Below are positions 28,501 through 41,235 of a DNA stretch of 64,000 nucleotides, in pieces. This stretch comes from Sinomonas sp. R1AF57 (lineage in GTDB: Bacteria > Actinomycetota > Actinomycetes > Actinomycetales > Micrococcaceae). Under the pieces are notes generated by a model. The model made no database searches. It worked only from the letters and a program-made list of their open reading frames with translations, and was not told where the DNA came from. Each line of letters begins with the position of its first letter. The stretch's first letter is position 1. The position numbers and the translations under genes were made by a program. The stretch spans positions 2,402,792-2,466,791 of the forward strand of contig NZ_CP022463.1 in assembly GCF_002224485.1 (NCBI RefSeq). The letters are read 5' to 3'.

Positions 28501-28522
28501 GTGTCGGGAGCGTGCCCGACAC
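28501..28522. promoter_or_regulatory. Palindromic leader element shared with groES
   Basis: GTGTCGGG-AGCGTG-CCCGACAC, a perfect 8-bp stem, 8 nt downstream of the hsp20 CIRCE. Nearly identical to 7460-7480. Confidence 0.55.
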
Positions 28523-28577
28523 CCGAAGACAAGGAGAGACAACACGCCCGTTGGGGCAGACCTGAGGAGTGATTCCC

Positions 28578-29087
28578 ATGGCTGACTTCGACCCGATCCG
28601 CGAGCTCGACCGCTTCGCCACCGCCCTGCTCGGCCAGCGCAGCGGCATGAGGCTCATGCCGATCGACCTCTTCCGCGAGGGCGACCACTACATCGTCCAC
28701 GCCGACCTCCCCGGCATCGACCCGGGGTCCGTCGACATCGACGTCGACGGCCAGCTCCTCACGATCCGCGCGGAACGGACAGTCCGCGGACGCGAGGGCG
28801 TGGCCTGGATCGCGCGGGAACGCGAGGGCGGCACTTTTTTGCGCCAGCTGACCCTCGGCCAGGGCATCGACACGGAGAACATCACCGCGAACTACAGCAA
28901 CGGCGTCCTCGCCGTGACCATCCCCGTCTCCGAACGAGCCCGACCGCGCCGTATCCCCGTCGCGACCGACCAGGGCGGCGACATGAAGGTGGTGGGCCAC
29001 CGGAGTGGCGACGCCGCCCCGCAGGACCTCGGCGAGCGCCACGGGGACCAGGGCGCAGCCGGCGGTCAGAAGTCGGTCTCGGCCTGA
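28578..29087 (+). CDS. Hsp20/alpha-crystallin small heat-shock protein
   Basis: 169 residues, ATP-independent holdase. The alpha-crystallin domain runs from about residue 35 to 130: DLFREGDHYIVHADLPGIDP, SVDIDVDGQLLTIRAERTV and YSNGVLAVTIPVSERARPRR, with the C-terminal I-P-V anchor motif in RRIPVATDQ. ATG 28578 with GGAG upstream; GTG 28569 is an alternative. The CIRCE about 85 bp upstream predicts HrcA control. Confidence 0.95.
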   Translation: MADFDPIRELDRFATALLGQRSGMRLMPIDLFREGDHYIVHADLPGIDPGSVDIDVDGQLLTIRAERTVRGREGVAWIAREREGGTFLRQLTLGQGIDTENITANYSNGVLAVTIPVSERARPRRIPVATDQGGDMKVVGHRSGDAAPQDLGERHGDQGAAGGQKSVSA

Positions 29088-29097
29088 TCCGGACCCG

Positions 29098-29152
29098 CAG
29101 GAGGTGACCTCCAGGAGGTGACCTTCAGGAGCTGACCTTCAGGAAGTGACCC
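29098..29152. repeat. Short tandem repeat between hsp20 and treZ
   Basis: Four units of 14-15 bp of the form CAGGAGGTGACCTT. The GGTGACC core relates it to the 21-bp family and to the short units at 20296-20330. It fills the gap between convergent genes. Confidence 0.75.
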
Positions 29153-31099
29153 CTAGACGGAAGGAGGGAGGGCGAGCACGACGGCGGCGAGGCCGGCCAA
29201 GCGGACGGCCGCGCCGCCGTCGTGCGTCGCCTCGACGGAGCAGTCCTCGCTGGTCGCGACGGCGATCCGGGCCCGCGTGCCCGCGGGCAGCGGGACCTCG
29301 ACCGGCCCCGGCCCGAAGCCGACGCACACCATGGCGCCCGGACGCCGCCACGCGACCCACCGTGCCCCGGCGTCCACGTCGCCTGCGCCGGCCTCTCCCC
29401 CGCCGGAGGTCACCTCGGTCTCGTCGAGCCGCCCCTGCCACAGCCCGGGCAGCTCCGCGCGGGCCGCGATGAGCCGCCGGTAGAGGTCCAGCATGCGGGC
29501 CCCGTCGGGGGTCTCGGCCTCGGACCAGTCCAGGACGGACCGCTCCCGCGTGGCGGGGTCCTGCGGGTCGGGCACGAGCGCCGGGTCCCAGCCCATGCGC
29601 GCGAATTCCTCGATGCGGCCCTTGCGGGTGGCCTCGGCGAGCTCGGGCTCGGGGTGGGAGGTGAAGAACTGCCACGGGGTCGTGGCCCCGTACTCCTCGC
29701 CCATGAACAGCATGGGCGTGAACGGCGAGGCGAGCGTCAGCACGGCCGCGACGGCGAGCCCGTCGCGGGACAGGGTCGCGCTGGGGCGGTCGCCGGTGGC
29801 GCGGTTGCCCACCTGGTCGTGGTTCTGGCTGCAGACCACGAGCTGCGCGGCGTCCACGAGCGAGTGGTCGACGGGGCGCCCGTGCACCCTGCCGCGGAAG
29901 CTGGAGTAGGTCCCGTCGTGGTAGAAGCCGCCCCGCAGCACCTTCGGCAGCGCCTCAAGGTCGGCGAAGTCCTCGTAGTAGCCGGACGTCTCGCCCGTGA
30001 GCGCGACGTGGAGGGCGTGGTGGTAGTCGTCGCTCCACTGGGCGCCGAGCCCGTAGCCCGCGGGCCGGGACTCGAGGAGGCGCGGGTTGTTCATGTCGGA
30101 CTCGGCGATGAGCACCTTGCGGCGCCCGGTCCCCGCCTCGATGTCCTCGGCCAGCAGCTGCAGCTCCTCGAGCAGCGTCAGGGCGCGCCGGTCCACGAAC
30201 GCGTGGACCGCGTCGAGCCTGAGGGCGTCCACCCGGTAGTCCTCGAGCCACATCCGGGCGTTGCCCAGGATGAAGGCGCGGACCTCGTCGGAGGCGGCCG
30301 AGTCCAGGTTCACCGCGTCGCCCCACCCGGTCGCCGCACCGGGGACGAGGTAGGGCCCGTACTGGGGCAGGTAGTTCCCGCTCGGGCCGAGGTGGTTGTA
30401 CACCACGTCCTGCACGACGGCGATCCCCGCCGCGTGCGCCGCGTCGACGAACCGCTGGTAGGCCGCTGGGCCCCCGTAGCCCTCGTGGACCGTGTACCAG
30501 AGGACCCCGTCGTAGCCCCAGTTGTAGGGGCCGTTGAACCCGTTCACCGGCAGGAGCTCCACGAAGCCGACGCCGAGCTCGGCGAGGTACGGCAGCCGGG
30601 CTGCCGCGGCGTCGAGCGTGCCCTCGGGGGTGAAGGTGCCCACGTGCAGCTCGTACACGACCGAGCCGGCGAGCTCGCGGCCGGCCCAGCCCTCGTCGGC
30701 CCACTCGTGCGCGCCCGGGTCGAAGCCCGCGGAGAGGGCGTGGACGCCCTCGGGCTGGCGCCGCGAGCGGGGGTCGGGGAAGGGTCCGGCCCCGTCGACG
30801 ATGTAGCCGTACCGCTCCCCTGCCGCGAGGGCCGCGGCCACACGGTCCCGGTCCGCGGCCGGCGGCGCCCACCAGCCGGAGCCGGGTCCGCCCGTGGGGT
30901 CGGATTCCTTGGCGGGGCCGGTAGGAACGGGCTCGAGCTCGATCCGCTCGTCGCCGAGCACGAGCTCGAGGTCCTCCGGGACCGGGGCCCAGACGCTGCC
31001 AAGCGGAGGTTTCGACTCCGCTGCGCTCCGCTCAACCACCGTCGACTCCGCTGCGCTCCGCTCAACCACCGTCGACTCCGCTGCGCTCCGCTCAGTCAT
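29153..31099 (-). CDS. treZ: Malto-oligosyltrehalose trehalohydrolase
   Basis: GH13 enzyme that releases trehalose from maltooligosyl-trehalose. 648 residues. Catalytic Asp in [12 protein letters not shown], Glu in [13 protein letters not shown], and NHDQVGN. Normal family proteins start at about the [19 protein letters not shown] segment. Here about 34 extra residues (three ERSAAEST/K repeats) precede it, encoded by a 30-bp tandem repeat that also contains the ATG. The treY stop lies within the same repeat (8-nt overlap). A 14-bp hairpin with the GCACGACGGCG arm sits within the 3' end (29176-29225). Confidence 0.94.
   Translation of the reverse strand: MTERSAAESTVVERSAAESTVVERSAAESKPPLGSVWAPVPEDLELVLGDERIELEPVPTGPAKESDPTGGPGSGWWAPPAADRDRVAAALAAGERYGYIVDGAGPFPDPRSRRQPEGVHALSAGFDPGAHEWADEGWAGRELAGSVVYELHVGTFTPEGTLDAAAARLPYLAELGVGFVELLPVNGFNGPYNWGYDGVLWYTVHEGYGGPAAYQRFVDAAHAAGIAVVQDVVYNHLGPSGNYLPQYGPYLVPGAATGWGDAVNLDSAASDEVRAFILGNARMWLEDYRVDALRLDAVHAFVDRRALTLLEELQLLAEDIEAGTGRRKVLIAESDMNNPRLLESRPAGYGLGAQWSDDYHHALHVALTGETSGYYEDFADLEALPKVLRGGFYHDGTYSSFRGRVHGRPVDHSLVDAAQLVVCSQNHDQVGNRATGDRPSATLSRDGLAVAAVLTLASPFTPMLFMGEEYGATTPWQFFTSHPEPELAEATRKGRIEEFARMGWDPALVPDPQDPATRERSVLDWSEAETPDGARMLDLYRRLIAARAELPGLWQGRLDETEVTSGGGEAGAGDVDAGARWVAWRRPGAMVCVGFGPGPVEVPLPAGTRARIAVATSEDCSVEATHDGGAAVRLAGLAAVVLALPPSV
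29176..29225. repeat. Hairpin inside the 3' end of treZ
   Basis: GCACGACGGCGGCG (29176-29189) pairs perfectly with 29212-29225. Same arm core as the hairpins at 321, 5317 and 25905, but within coding sequence. Confidence 0.7.
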
Positions 31100-31100
31100 G
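31008..31100. repeat. Three 30-bp repeat units over the treY-treZ junction
   Basis: Units with core TCGACTCCGCTGCGCTCCGCTC at 31008-31037, about 31041-31067 and 31071-31094. Same family as the four copies inside treY. On the gene strand they read [10 protein letters not shown]. Confidence 0.9.
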
Positions 31101-33659
31101 GTGGGCCTCCTCGGGGACGAGCAGCGCGACCGGGAGCGCGCGCAGGATGTCTGCGACCGGCACCTCGCCGGCCTCGAAGAGCTCGCCGGTGAACGCGCAC
31201 CGCGCGTCCCGGGCGAGCCGCACCGTCGTCGTGCCCCAGCCGCCCGCAGCGGCGAGCCCGGCGGGCAGGCGCGTGGCGAGGGCGACGACGCCGCGCTCCC
31301 CCCGCCTGAAGCCCAACAGGTGCGCTGCGGCGGGGCCGGACGCCTCGACGGGCGCGTAGCCGGAGAAGAGCTCGGGCCGGTCGCGGCGCAGCCGCAGGGT
31401 CCGGGACACCACGAGGAGCTTGGCCTCCTCGGCCAGCGGCGAGATCACGGGCGCGCCGGCGTCGAGCGCGGCGAGGGCCTCGGCGCGGGCGGCGAAGTCG
31501 ACCTCGCGGCGGTTGTCCGGGTCGCACAGGGACCGGTCCCAGAACTCGGTGCCCTGGTAGACGTCGGGGACCCCGGGCATGGCGAGCTGGACGAGCTTGG
31601 CGGAGAGCCCGTTGGAGGCCCCGAACAGGGCGATCCGGTCCGCGAACTCCGCGAGGAGCGTGTGCGCCTCGCCGGGCTCGGTCGCGGCGTCGACGAGCGC
31701 GCGCAGGCCGTCCTCGAACTCCTGGTTCGGGTCGGTCCAGAGCGTGTGCACCCCGGCCTCGCGCGCGGCCTTCTCGGCGTACTGCAGGAGCCGTTCTCGG
31801 TCCGCCGGCCACGCGCCGAGGACCGCCTGCCACAGCAGGTTCGCGAGGGGGCCGTCCAGGACGGCGGCGTCCGGGGTCGCCGCGATGAGCCGCGGCAGCA
31901 GCGCGGCCCACTCGTCGGCGAGCTCGGCCAGGACCGTGATGCGGGCGCGGGTGTCCTCGCTGCGCTTCGTGTCGTGGGTCGTGAGGGTGGTCATGGAGTG
32001 CGGCTGGCGGCGCTCGCGCTCGGCGGCGGCCGCGTGGAACTCCGCTGGCGGGAGGGCGAACCGGGTCGGGTCCCCGCCCACCTCGGTGAGCGTGCCGAGA
32101 CGGGAGTACCGGTAGAACGCGGTGTCCTCGACGGCCTTGGCCATGATCATGCCGGTGGTCTGCTGGAAGCGCCGGCACAGCTCCTCGCCCGGGTCGGCGA
32201 GCCGCGGCGCGAGCCCCTCGACCGTCGCAGCGAGGTCGGGGCGCACGACGGCGGCCTGCTCGCACGCGCGTGCCAGCACGGCGGCGTCGTGCTCGCCTCC
32301 GTCCCCGGCGCCGGTGCGCCCGGGGGCCAGGTAGGTCCGGTAGACGGGGAACTGGGCGGCGATCTCGGCGAGCGCGTCGGCGAGGGTGTCGATGCCGAGG
32401 GGTTTCGACTCCGCTTCGCTGCGCTCAACCGCCGCCGCCGGGACGTCGGCGAGGGTGTCGATGCCCTGGGGTTTCGACTCCGCCTCGCTGCGCTCAACCG
32501 CCGCCGCCGTGTCGATGCCGAGGGGTTTCGACTCCGCTTCGCTGCGCTCAACCACCGTCGCCGTGTCGATGCCGAGGGGTTTCGACTCCGCTTCGCTGCG
32601 CTCAACCGCCGCGGCCGGGACCGCGGCGAGCCGCGCGAGCCGGCGGATCTCGGCGTTGAGGAGGCCGTCCGCCATCCACCGCTTGGTCCCATGGGTCATG
32701 GCGGGGTAGTCGGCGGGCTCGCCGCGGAGCTTGGTGTCGAGGTCGGTCAGCGGCGCCTCCCCCGCCGGGTCCACGAAGACCCGGTCGATGAGGCCGAGGG
32801 CGTCGTAGCCGGTGGTGCCCTCGCACTCGAAGTCCTCGGGCAGCTCCTCGCCGTCCTCGAGGATCTTCTCCACGAGGGTATACGCCCCGCCGGAGAGCTC
32901 CCGCAGGCGGACGAGGTACTCGGCGGGGTCGAAGAGCCCGTCTGGGTGGTCGATCCGCAGCCCGTCGACGAGCCCCTCCTCGATCCAGCGCCGCACCTCG
33001 GCGTGGCTCTGCTCGAACACCCACGGAACCTCGACCCGCACCCCGGCGAGGCTGTTCACCGCAAAGAAGCGCCGGTAGTTCAGCTTCGTGTCCGCCTCGC
33101 GCCACGGGATGAGCCGGTAGTGCTGGCGCTCGTGCACCTCCTGCGCGGAGTCGCCCTCGGTCCACGAGCCCGGCGCGAGCGGGTACAGGTGCTCGTAGTA
33201 GCGCAGCCTGTTGCCCTCGATCGCGAGCAGCTCCACGTCCTCGGCGCTGCCCAGCACGGGCAGGAGCACCTTCCCGCCCCCGGCGTCCCAGTCGACGTCG
33301 AACGCGTCCGCGTAACGCGAGGAGCGCCCCTCCCTCAGGAGCGACCACCACCACGGGTTCTCCTCGGGAGACGCGACGCCGAAGTGGTTCGGCACGATGT
33401 CCACGAGGACGCCCAGGCCGGCGTCGTGCGCCGCCGCGGCGGCGGCCGCGAGGCCCTCGCGCCCGCCGCGTTCCCGGTCCACCCGGTAGGGGCCGGAGAC
33501 GTCGTAGCCGTGCTCCGAGGAGCCCACGGACTCCAGCAGCGGGGACAGGTAGAGCCAGTCCACGCCGAGGGAGTGGAGGTAGGGCACCAGGTCCGCGGCA
33601 TCGGTGAGCGTGAAGCCGGGGCGGATCTGGAGGCGGTAGGTCGAGGCGGGGGTCTTCAT
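31092..33659 (-). CDS. treY: Malto-oligosyltrehalose synthase with repeat insertion
   Basis: GH13 isomerase that turns the reducing-end alpha-1,4 bond of maltodextrin into alpha,alpha-1,1 trehalose. 855 residues, longer than most. Starts [20 protein letters not shown]; catalytic Asp in [13 protein letters not shown], Glu in [30 protein letters not shown] follows. Between [12 protein letters not shown] and [16 protein letters not shown] four [14 protein letters not shown] repeats are inserted, encoded by a dispersed DNA repeat. ATG 33659 with AAGGAG upstream; 19 nt after glgX, so co-transcribed. Confidence 0.95.
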   Translation of the reverse strand: MKTPASTYRLQIRPGFTLTDAADLVPYLHSLGVDWLYLSPLLESVGSSEHGYDVSGPYRVDRERGGREGLAAAAAAAHDAGLGVLVDIVPNHFGVASPEENPWWWSLLREGRSSRYADAFDVDWDAGGGKVLLPVLGSAEDVELLAIEGNRLRYYEHLYPLAPGSWTEGDSAQEVHERQHYRLIPWREADTKLNYRRFFAVNSLAGVRVEVPWVFEQSHAEVRRWIEEGLVDGLRIDHPDGLFDPAEYLVRLRELSGGAYTLVEKILEDGEELPEDFECEGTTGYDALGLIDRVFVDPAGEAPLTDLDTKLRGEPADYPAMTHGTKRWMADGLLNAEIRRLARLAAVPAAAVERSEAESKPLGIDTATVVERSEAESKPLGIDTAAAVERSEAESKPQGIDTLADVPAAAVERSEAESKPLGIDTLADALAEIAAQFPVYRTYLAPGRTGAGDGGEHDAAVLARACEQAAVVRPDLAATVEGLAPRLADPGEELCRRFQQTTGMIMAKAVEDTAFYRYSRLGTLTEVGGDPTRFALPPAEFHAAAAERERRQPHSMTTLTTHDTKRSEDTRARITVLAELADEWAALLPRLIAATPDAAVLDGPLANLLWQAVLGAWPADRERLLQYAEKAAREAGVHTLWTDPNQEFEDGLRALVDAATEPGEAHTLLAEFADRIALFGASNGLSAKLVQLAMPGVPDVYQGTEFWDRSLCDPDNRREVDFAARAEALAALDAGAPVISPLAEEAKLLVVSRTLRLRRDRPELFSGYAPVEASGPAAAHLLGFRRGERGVVALATRLPAGLAAAGGWGTTTVRLARDARCAFTGELFEAGEVPVADILRALPVALLVPEEAHHD
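32401..32607. repeat. Four dispersed-repeat copies inside treY
   Basis: Near-identical 30-mers starting GGTTTCGACTCCGC at 32401, 32470, 32524 and 32578. They are separated by 24-39 bp that also repeat (GCCGCCGCCGTGTCGATGCC type). All four are read in the same frame as [10 protein letters not shown]. Confidence 0.95.
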
Positions 33660-33678
33660 GGCGCTCCTTGTCCCCGCC

Positions 33679-35889
<2,211 letters not shown>

Positions 35890-35960
35890 GAATCAGCTCC
35901 TTGCTGTGCGGCCGAGAGTGGCCGTGTGGGCATCTTAGCGAGTCTATGTGACCGCTCTGC

Positions 35961-36206
35961 TCACGCTGCGGAGGCTGCCAGCAGGTCGGTTTGACCGGTG
36001 AACGGAAGGGGAATCATCCCTGCGTCCATGCGCAGCCCGCAGGCGCAGCGCCACTCGAGCAGGCCCTTCCCGAGGGCCGATCCGGGCGCCATGGGTTCCG
36101 AGACGAGCCGCATCGGAGCCTGGCAGTGGAAGGGTGCACCGCTCCCCGCAGTGATCCCGAACGGGGTCGCGAGGACATGGACGGTGGCGTCGGACTCAAG
36201 CATCAT
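35961..36206 (-). CDS. Small cysteine-containing hypothetical protein
   Basis: 81 residues starting MMLESDATVHVLATPFGITAG, with three Cys (FHCQAPM and WRCACGLRM) but no complete zinc-finger pattern. GAGGG lies upstream of the ATG pair at 36206. It sits between glgX and the marR promoter. No recognised family; the ORF could be spurious. Confidence 0.45.
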   Translation of the reverse strand: MMLESDATVHVLATPFGITAGSGAPFHCQAPMRLVSEPMAPGSALGKGLLEWRCACGLRMDAGMIPLPFTGQTDLLAASAA

Positions 36207-36234
36207 CAGGATCCCTCGCTAGTTAGATTATTTA

Positions 36235-36341
36235 GTAGCGTGTCGAGCTACTTACTTATATCCGACTCTCCGATGGTTGTCTAACCGCTCCGGACGGCGG
36301 CGCGCCGAAGGCCGCATATGATTAGCTAGTTCTTCTAGCTA
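36235..36341. promoter_or_regulatory. AT-rich promoter/operator region of marR
   Basis: Conspicuously AT-rich compared with the surroundings. It contains TAGCTAG-TTCTT-CTAGCTA (36323-36341, perfect 7-bp arms) and GTAGC-N7-GCTAC (about 36235-36251). MarR proteins bind such palindromes, so autoregulation is likely. The TAGCTAG element ends 15 nt before the ATG. Confidence 0.65.
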
Positions 36342-36356
36342 TCCGAAGGGAGCCGG

Positions 36357-36863
36357 ATGGAGACGCCTCACACCGGGGGCTACTGGTACGAGCAGGACCC
36401 GCCGCGCGGATCACTCCCCGTCGCGGTGCTCAACGCCCTGCGCGACTACCGGGCCTCAGAGTCTGCGATGCGGCGGCGCACCCGCGAGGCCATGTCGATG
36501 GGCGAGACGGACCTGCTGGCGCTGCGGTACCTGCTGGAGGCAGAGGCCCGTGGCGTCTCGGTCAGCCCGAAGGACCTGCGGGGTCGCCTCGGCATTACCT
36601 CGGCGTCGATGACCAGCCTCGTGGACCGCCTCGTCCGCAGCGGCCACGTGACCCGCGAGCCGCACCCGACGGACCGCCGCGCGCTCATCCTGAGGCCCAC
36701 CCCGGGCTCGGACCACGAGGTCCGCCAGACCCTGGGGAGCATGCACGAGCGCATGATCGAGGTGGCCCGGTCCCTCAGCGAGGACGAGGCCAAGACCGTC
36801 CTGGCCTTCCTCACCCGCATGCGCGAGGCCGTCGACACGATCGACCCCGCAGCCCACCCATAG
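36357..36863 (+). CDS. MarR family transcriptional regulator
   Basis: 168 residues, winged helix: GETDLLALRYLLEAEARGVSVSP, then RGRLGITSASMTSLVDRLVR (recognition helix) and GHVTREPHPTDRRALILRPT (wing with the family DRR motif). ATG 36357 with GGGAG upstream. It lies between the two glgX genes, but whether it controls them is unknown. Confidence 0.93.
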   Translation: METPHTGGYWYEQDPPRGSLPVAVLNALRDYRASESAMRRRTREAMSMGETDLLALRYLLEAEARGVSVSPKDLRGRLGITSASMTSLVDRLVRSGHVTREPHPTDRRALILRPTPGSDHEVRQTLGSMHERMIEVARSLSEDEAKTVLAFLTRMREAVDTIDPAAHP

Positions 36864-36885
36864 CGGCCTCCCGCAGGGGCCGCCC

Positions 36886-39036
<2,151 letters not shown>

Positions 39037-39043
39037 GGGTAGG

Positions 39044-39049
39044 ACGATA
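39044..39049 (-). promoter_or_regulatory. -10 box, leaderless start of second glgX
   Basis: TATCGT (reverse strand), 7 nt before ATG 39036. Confidence 0.4.
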
Positions 39050-39163
39050 ATGGACGGCATCGACAGTTCAGGGTGAACAGGTCCAGGTTCAGTGATGGGC
39101 TTGGACTGTCCCGGTCTCCGCCGGTCCGCAGCGTGAGGCGTCACAGGAGGGAAAGGCTCTGAC

Positions 39164-39877
39164 ATGGCCACAGCAGTCGATTTCGATTTCGAGTTCGAGG
39201 AGGTCGACGCTCCGGCGCCCGTGCGCCTGGGTCTCTGGCTGGGCGTCGTGGGGGTGGCCGCGCTGCTGCTGGTCCTCTTCGTCCTCGCTCCGAAGATCGC
39301 CTTCGCCTCCGGGCTCGTGGTGCTGGCGGCGGTTCCGCTGGCCGTGCTGGCAGGCGACGAACGCACCCGGCGCCCCCTCGTCGTCGCAGCCGCCGTGGCG
39401 CTCATGACACTGGGCGCCTCCGCCGCCTCGCTCGCCGCGCAGGCCCAGGGAGCCTACATGGCCGCCGCGGCGCACAAGGTCTCGGACCGTGCGGTGGGCG
39501 AGCTCTCCGCGAATCCCGCGCCGGTCGCGGCGGCAGCCTCCCCCGCCCGGCCGCTCCCCGCCGCGGCCGACATCAAGCCGGCCCCGCCGGAGGCATCTCC
39601 CGCCCCTGCCGAGCCTGCCCCCGAGGTGGTCGCAGCGGCGGCTGTCCAGCCAGCCGTCCCGGCGCCCGAACCGGCACCGGCGCCCGCCCCGGTCGCCGCG
39701 CCCGTCCCCGAACCCGAGCCCGCACCTGTCGCCGTCCCGGACCCCGCACCCGCGCCGATCGAGCAGAGCGTCGTGCAGAACGTCGGGTGGGGGAAGCTTC
39801 CCGCCGAGGCGAAGGAGAAGTTCTGCGAGGCGGCCGAGGAGTCCGGCGCCCGGGCTCCGAAGGGCGTCTGCCACTAA
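39164..39877 (+). CDS. Membrane protein with long Pro/Ala-rich domain, unknown function
   Basis: 237 residues. Acidic N-terminus (MATAVDFDFEFEEVD), three hydrophobic segments between about residues 24 and 95, then about 100 residues of Ala-Pro-Glu repeats (APEPAPAPAPVAAPVPEPEP) that would form an extended linker. A compact C-terminus KLPAEAKEKFCEAAEESGARAPKGVCH has two Cys that could pair. ATG with GGAGG upstream. No known family. Confidence 0.75.
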   Translation: MATAVDFDFEFEEVDAPAPVRLGLWLGVVGVAALLLVLFVLAPKIAFASGLVVLAAVPLAVLAGDERTRRPLVVAAAVALMTLGASAASLAAQAQGAYMAAAAHKVSDRAVGELSANPAPVAAAASPARPLPAAADIKPAPPEASPAPAEPAPEVVAAAAVQPAVPAPEPAPAPAPVAAPVPEPEPAPVAVPDPAPAPIEQSVVQNVGWGKLPAEAKEKFCEAAEESGARAPKGVCH

Positions 39878-39988
39878 CGCCAATGGTGATTTGCGTCACA
39901 TTTCGCGTGTGCCGCGAAACATAGGCGCGGCGCGAGTGTAAGCGCTTACGCTTGATCGGCACGCACTCGTTCCAGCAGGAGGACGACG

Positions 39989-40342
39989 ATGGACTTCCGT
40001 GTCCTCTCCCTCGGGGACAAGGTGGTGTTCCACGACGCCGGCCCCGAGCCCTTCAACGTCCGAGCGGTCTCGCCGGACCACCGGATCGTGATCCTGAGCC
40101 GTCCGCTCCAGGGCGGCACCTCCGCCGAGTACACGATGATCGACTGGGACAAGGAGCGCCGCGGTTCGGACGGCACGCAAGGGCGCGGCTTCGTGGTCGG
40201 CTCGAGCGTCCACGGCCACCTGCACCGCTTCTTCCACGGCCACCGTCAGGACGCCGGCGCGGAGCACCTCGCGACCCAGTCCGTCATGACGTTCGGCAAC
40301 TGGACCATGGTCTCCATCGCCACGGTCAACGGCCAGCCGTAG
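39989..40342 (+). CDS. Hypothetical protein, 117 aa
   Basis: Soluble, mixed alpha/beta by composition: MDFRVLSLGDKVVFHDAGPE then VRAVSPDHRIVILSRPL and a His-rich stretch GHLHRFFHGHRQ. ATG 39989 preceded by GGAGGA. Not recognised. Confidence 0.65.
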   Translation: MDFRVLSLGDKVVFHDAGPEPFNVRAVSPDHRIVILSRPLQGGTSAEYTMIDWDKERRGSDGTQGRGFVVGSSVHGHLHRFFHGHRQDAGAEHLATQSVMTFGNWTMVSIATVNGQP

Positions 40343-40347
40343 CGCCC

Positions 40348-41097
40348 TCAGCCCGGCCCGAGCCCACGCCCCTCCGCCCCGGCGCCGGCACGGCGTTCCC
40401 GTTGCCTCCGGGTGCTCGCCCGCGAGGTGCACTTCGCGGAGCAGTAGCGCCGGCGGGCGGAATGGGTGCGGTCCAGGAACAGCGTCCCGCATTCGAGGTC
40501 CGCGCACGTGCGCATCCGTTCACGGCGTTCCGCCGTGGCGAGCAGCATGGCCGCCGGGATGAGCACGGCGGCGAGGCATGAGACCACGTCGTGCCTCGTG
40601 GGCAGGACACGGGGCCGGCCCTCGTCGTCGACCGCCGGAAAGAGTCCGTACTGCTGGCTCATCCCGTTGAGCATCTCCGCCCGCCGCGCGCCGTCGGGTT
40701 CCGCGAGTGCCGCCGCGAGGCCGTCGCGGAGGTCTGCGACCGGCTCCACGTCGGCCTCGACGGGCGAGGGGCAGAGCATCCCCCACTGTGCGGCGGCGGC
40801 GCCCTCGCGCTCCCCCTCTCCCGCGGCGTCCCCGGCATCTCCTGACTCCCCAGCGTCCGACGCCCCCTCGGTGTCCCCGGTGTCCGCGCCGTACAGCCGC
40901 TTCCGGAGGTCGGCGAGGTAGGCGTCGAGGTCGTACTCGGGCTCGATCGGGAGGCCCGCGAGGTCGGCAATCCGCCGCAGCTGGCGCGGGTAGTGGAGCC
41001 CTTCGGGGATGCCGGGGATGCTCGTGCTGAGGAGCGCGAAGAGCGCGGCCAGGCCGGGGTCGTGCTCGGCGGGCGAATCGGCGGTCACGGACAGCAC
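40348..41097 (-). CDS. CGNR zinc-finger protein (ABATE-type regulator)
   Basis: 249 residues. The C-terminal CGNR zinc finger is clear: RMRTCADLECGTLFLDRT and RRRYCSAKCTSRASTRRQRE supply four Cys. The N-terminal part is helical with an Asp/Gly/Glu-rich linker (DTGDTEGASDAGESGDAG). Members are probable stress-type transcription regulators. GTG 41097 with AGGAGG just upstream; ends 5 bp from the convergent 39989 gene. Confidence 0.8.
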   Translation of the reverse strand: MLSVTADSPAEHDPGLAALFALLSTSIPGIPEGLHYPRQLRRIADLAGLPIEPEYDLDAYLADLRKRLYGADTGDTEGASDAGESGDAGDAAGEGEREGAAAAQWGMLCPSPVEADVEPVADLRDGLAAALAEPDGARRAEMLNGMSQQYGLFPAVDDEGRPRVLPTRHDVVSCLAAVLIPAAMLLATAERRERMRTCADLECGTLFLDRTHSARRRYCSAKCTSRASTRRQRERRAGAGAEGRGLGPG

Positions 41098-41111
41098 CCT
41101 TCCTCCTGCGC

Positions 41112-41144
41112 GGTGACGGGTCAAACCGCGTCTGACCCGTCACC
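41112..41144. terminator. Hairpin between CGNR and FG-GAP genes
   Basis: GGTGACGGGTCA pairs perfectly with TGACCCGTCACC, spacer 9. A near copy lies at 42913-42949. Confidence 0.75.
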
Positions 41145-41235
41145 CCGAGAAGTGGAACCCGTCCCGGCGCCGGCACCACTCCGTCGTCCGCCAACCCCTG
41201 CGGCAAGCGGCCCGTCAGAAGAGCGAGCTGCCCCC

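Noticed and set aside
32401-32607. CRISPR array
   Set aside because: The repeats lie in frame inside treY, the spacers are themselves repeated, and no cas genes are present.
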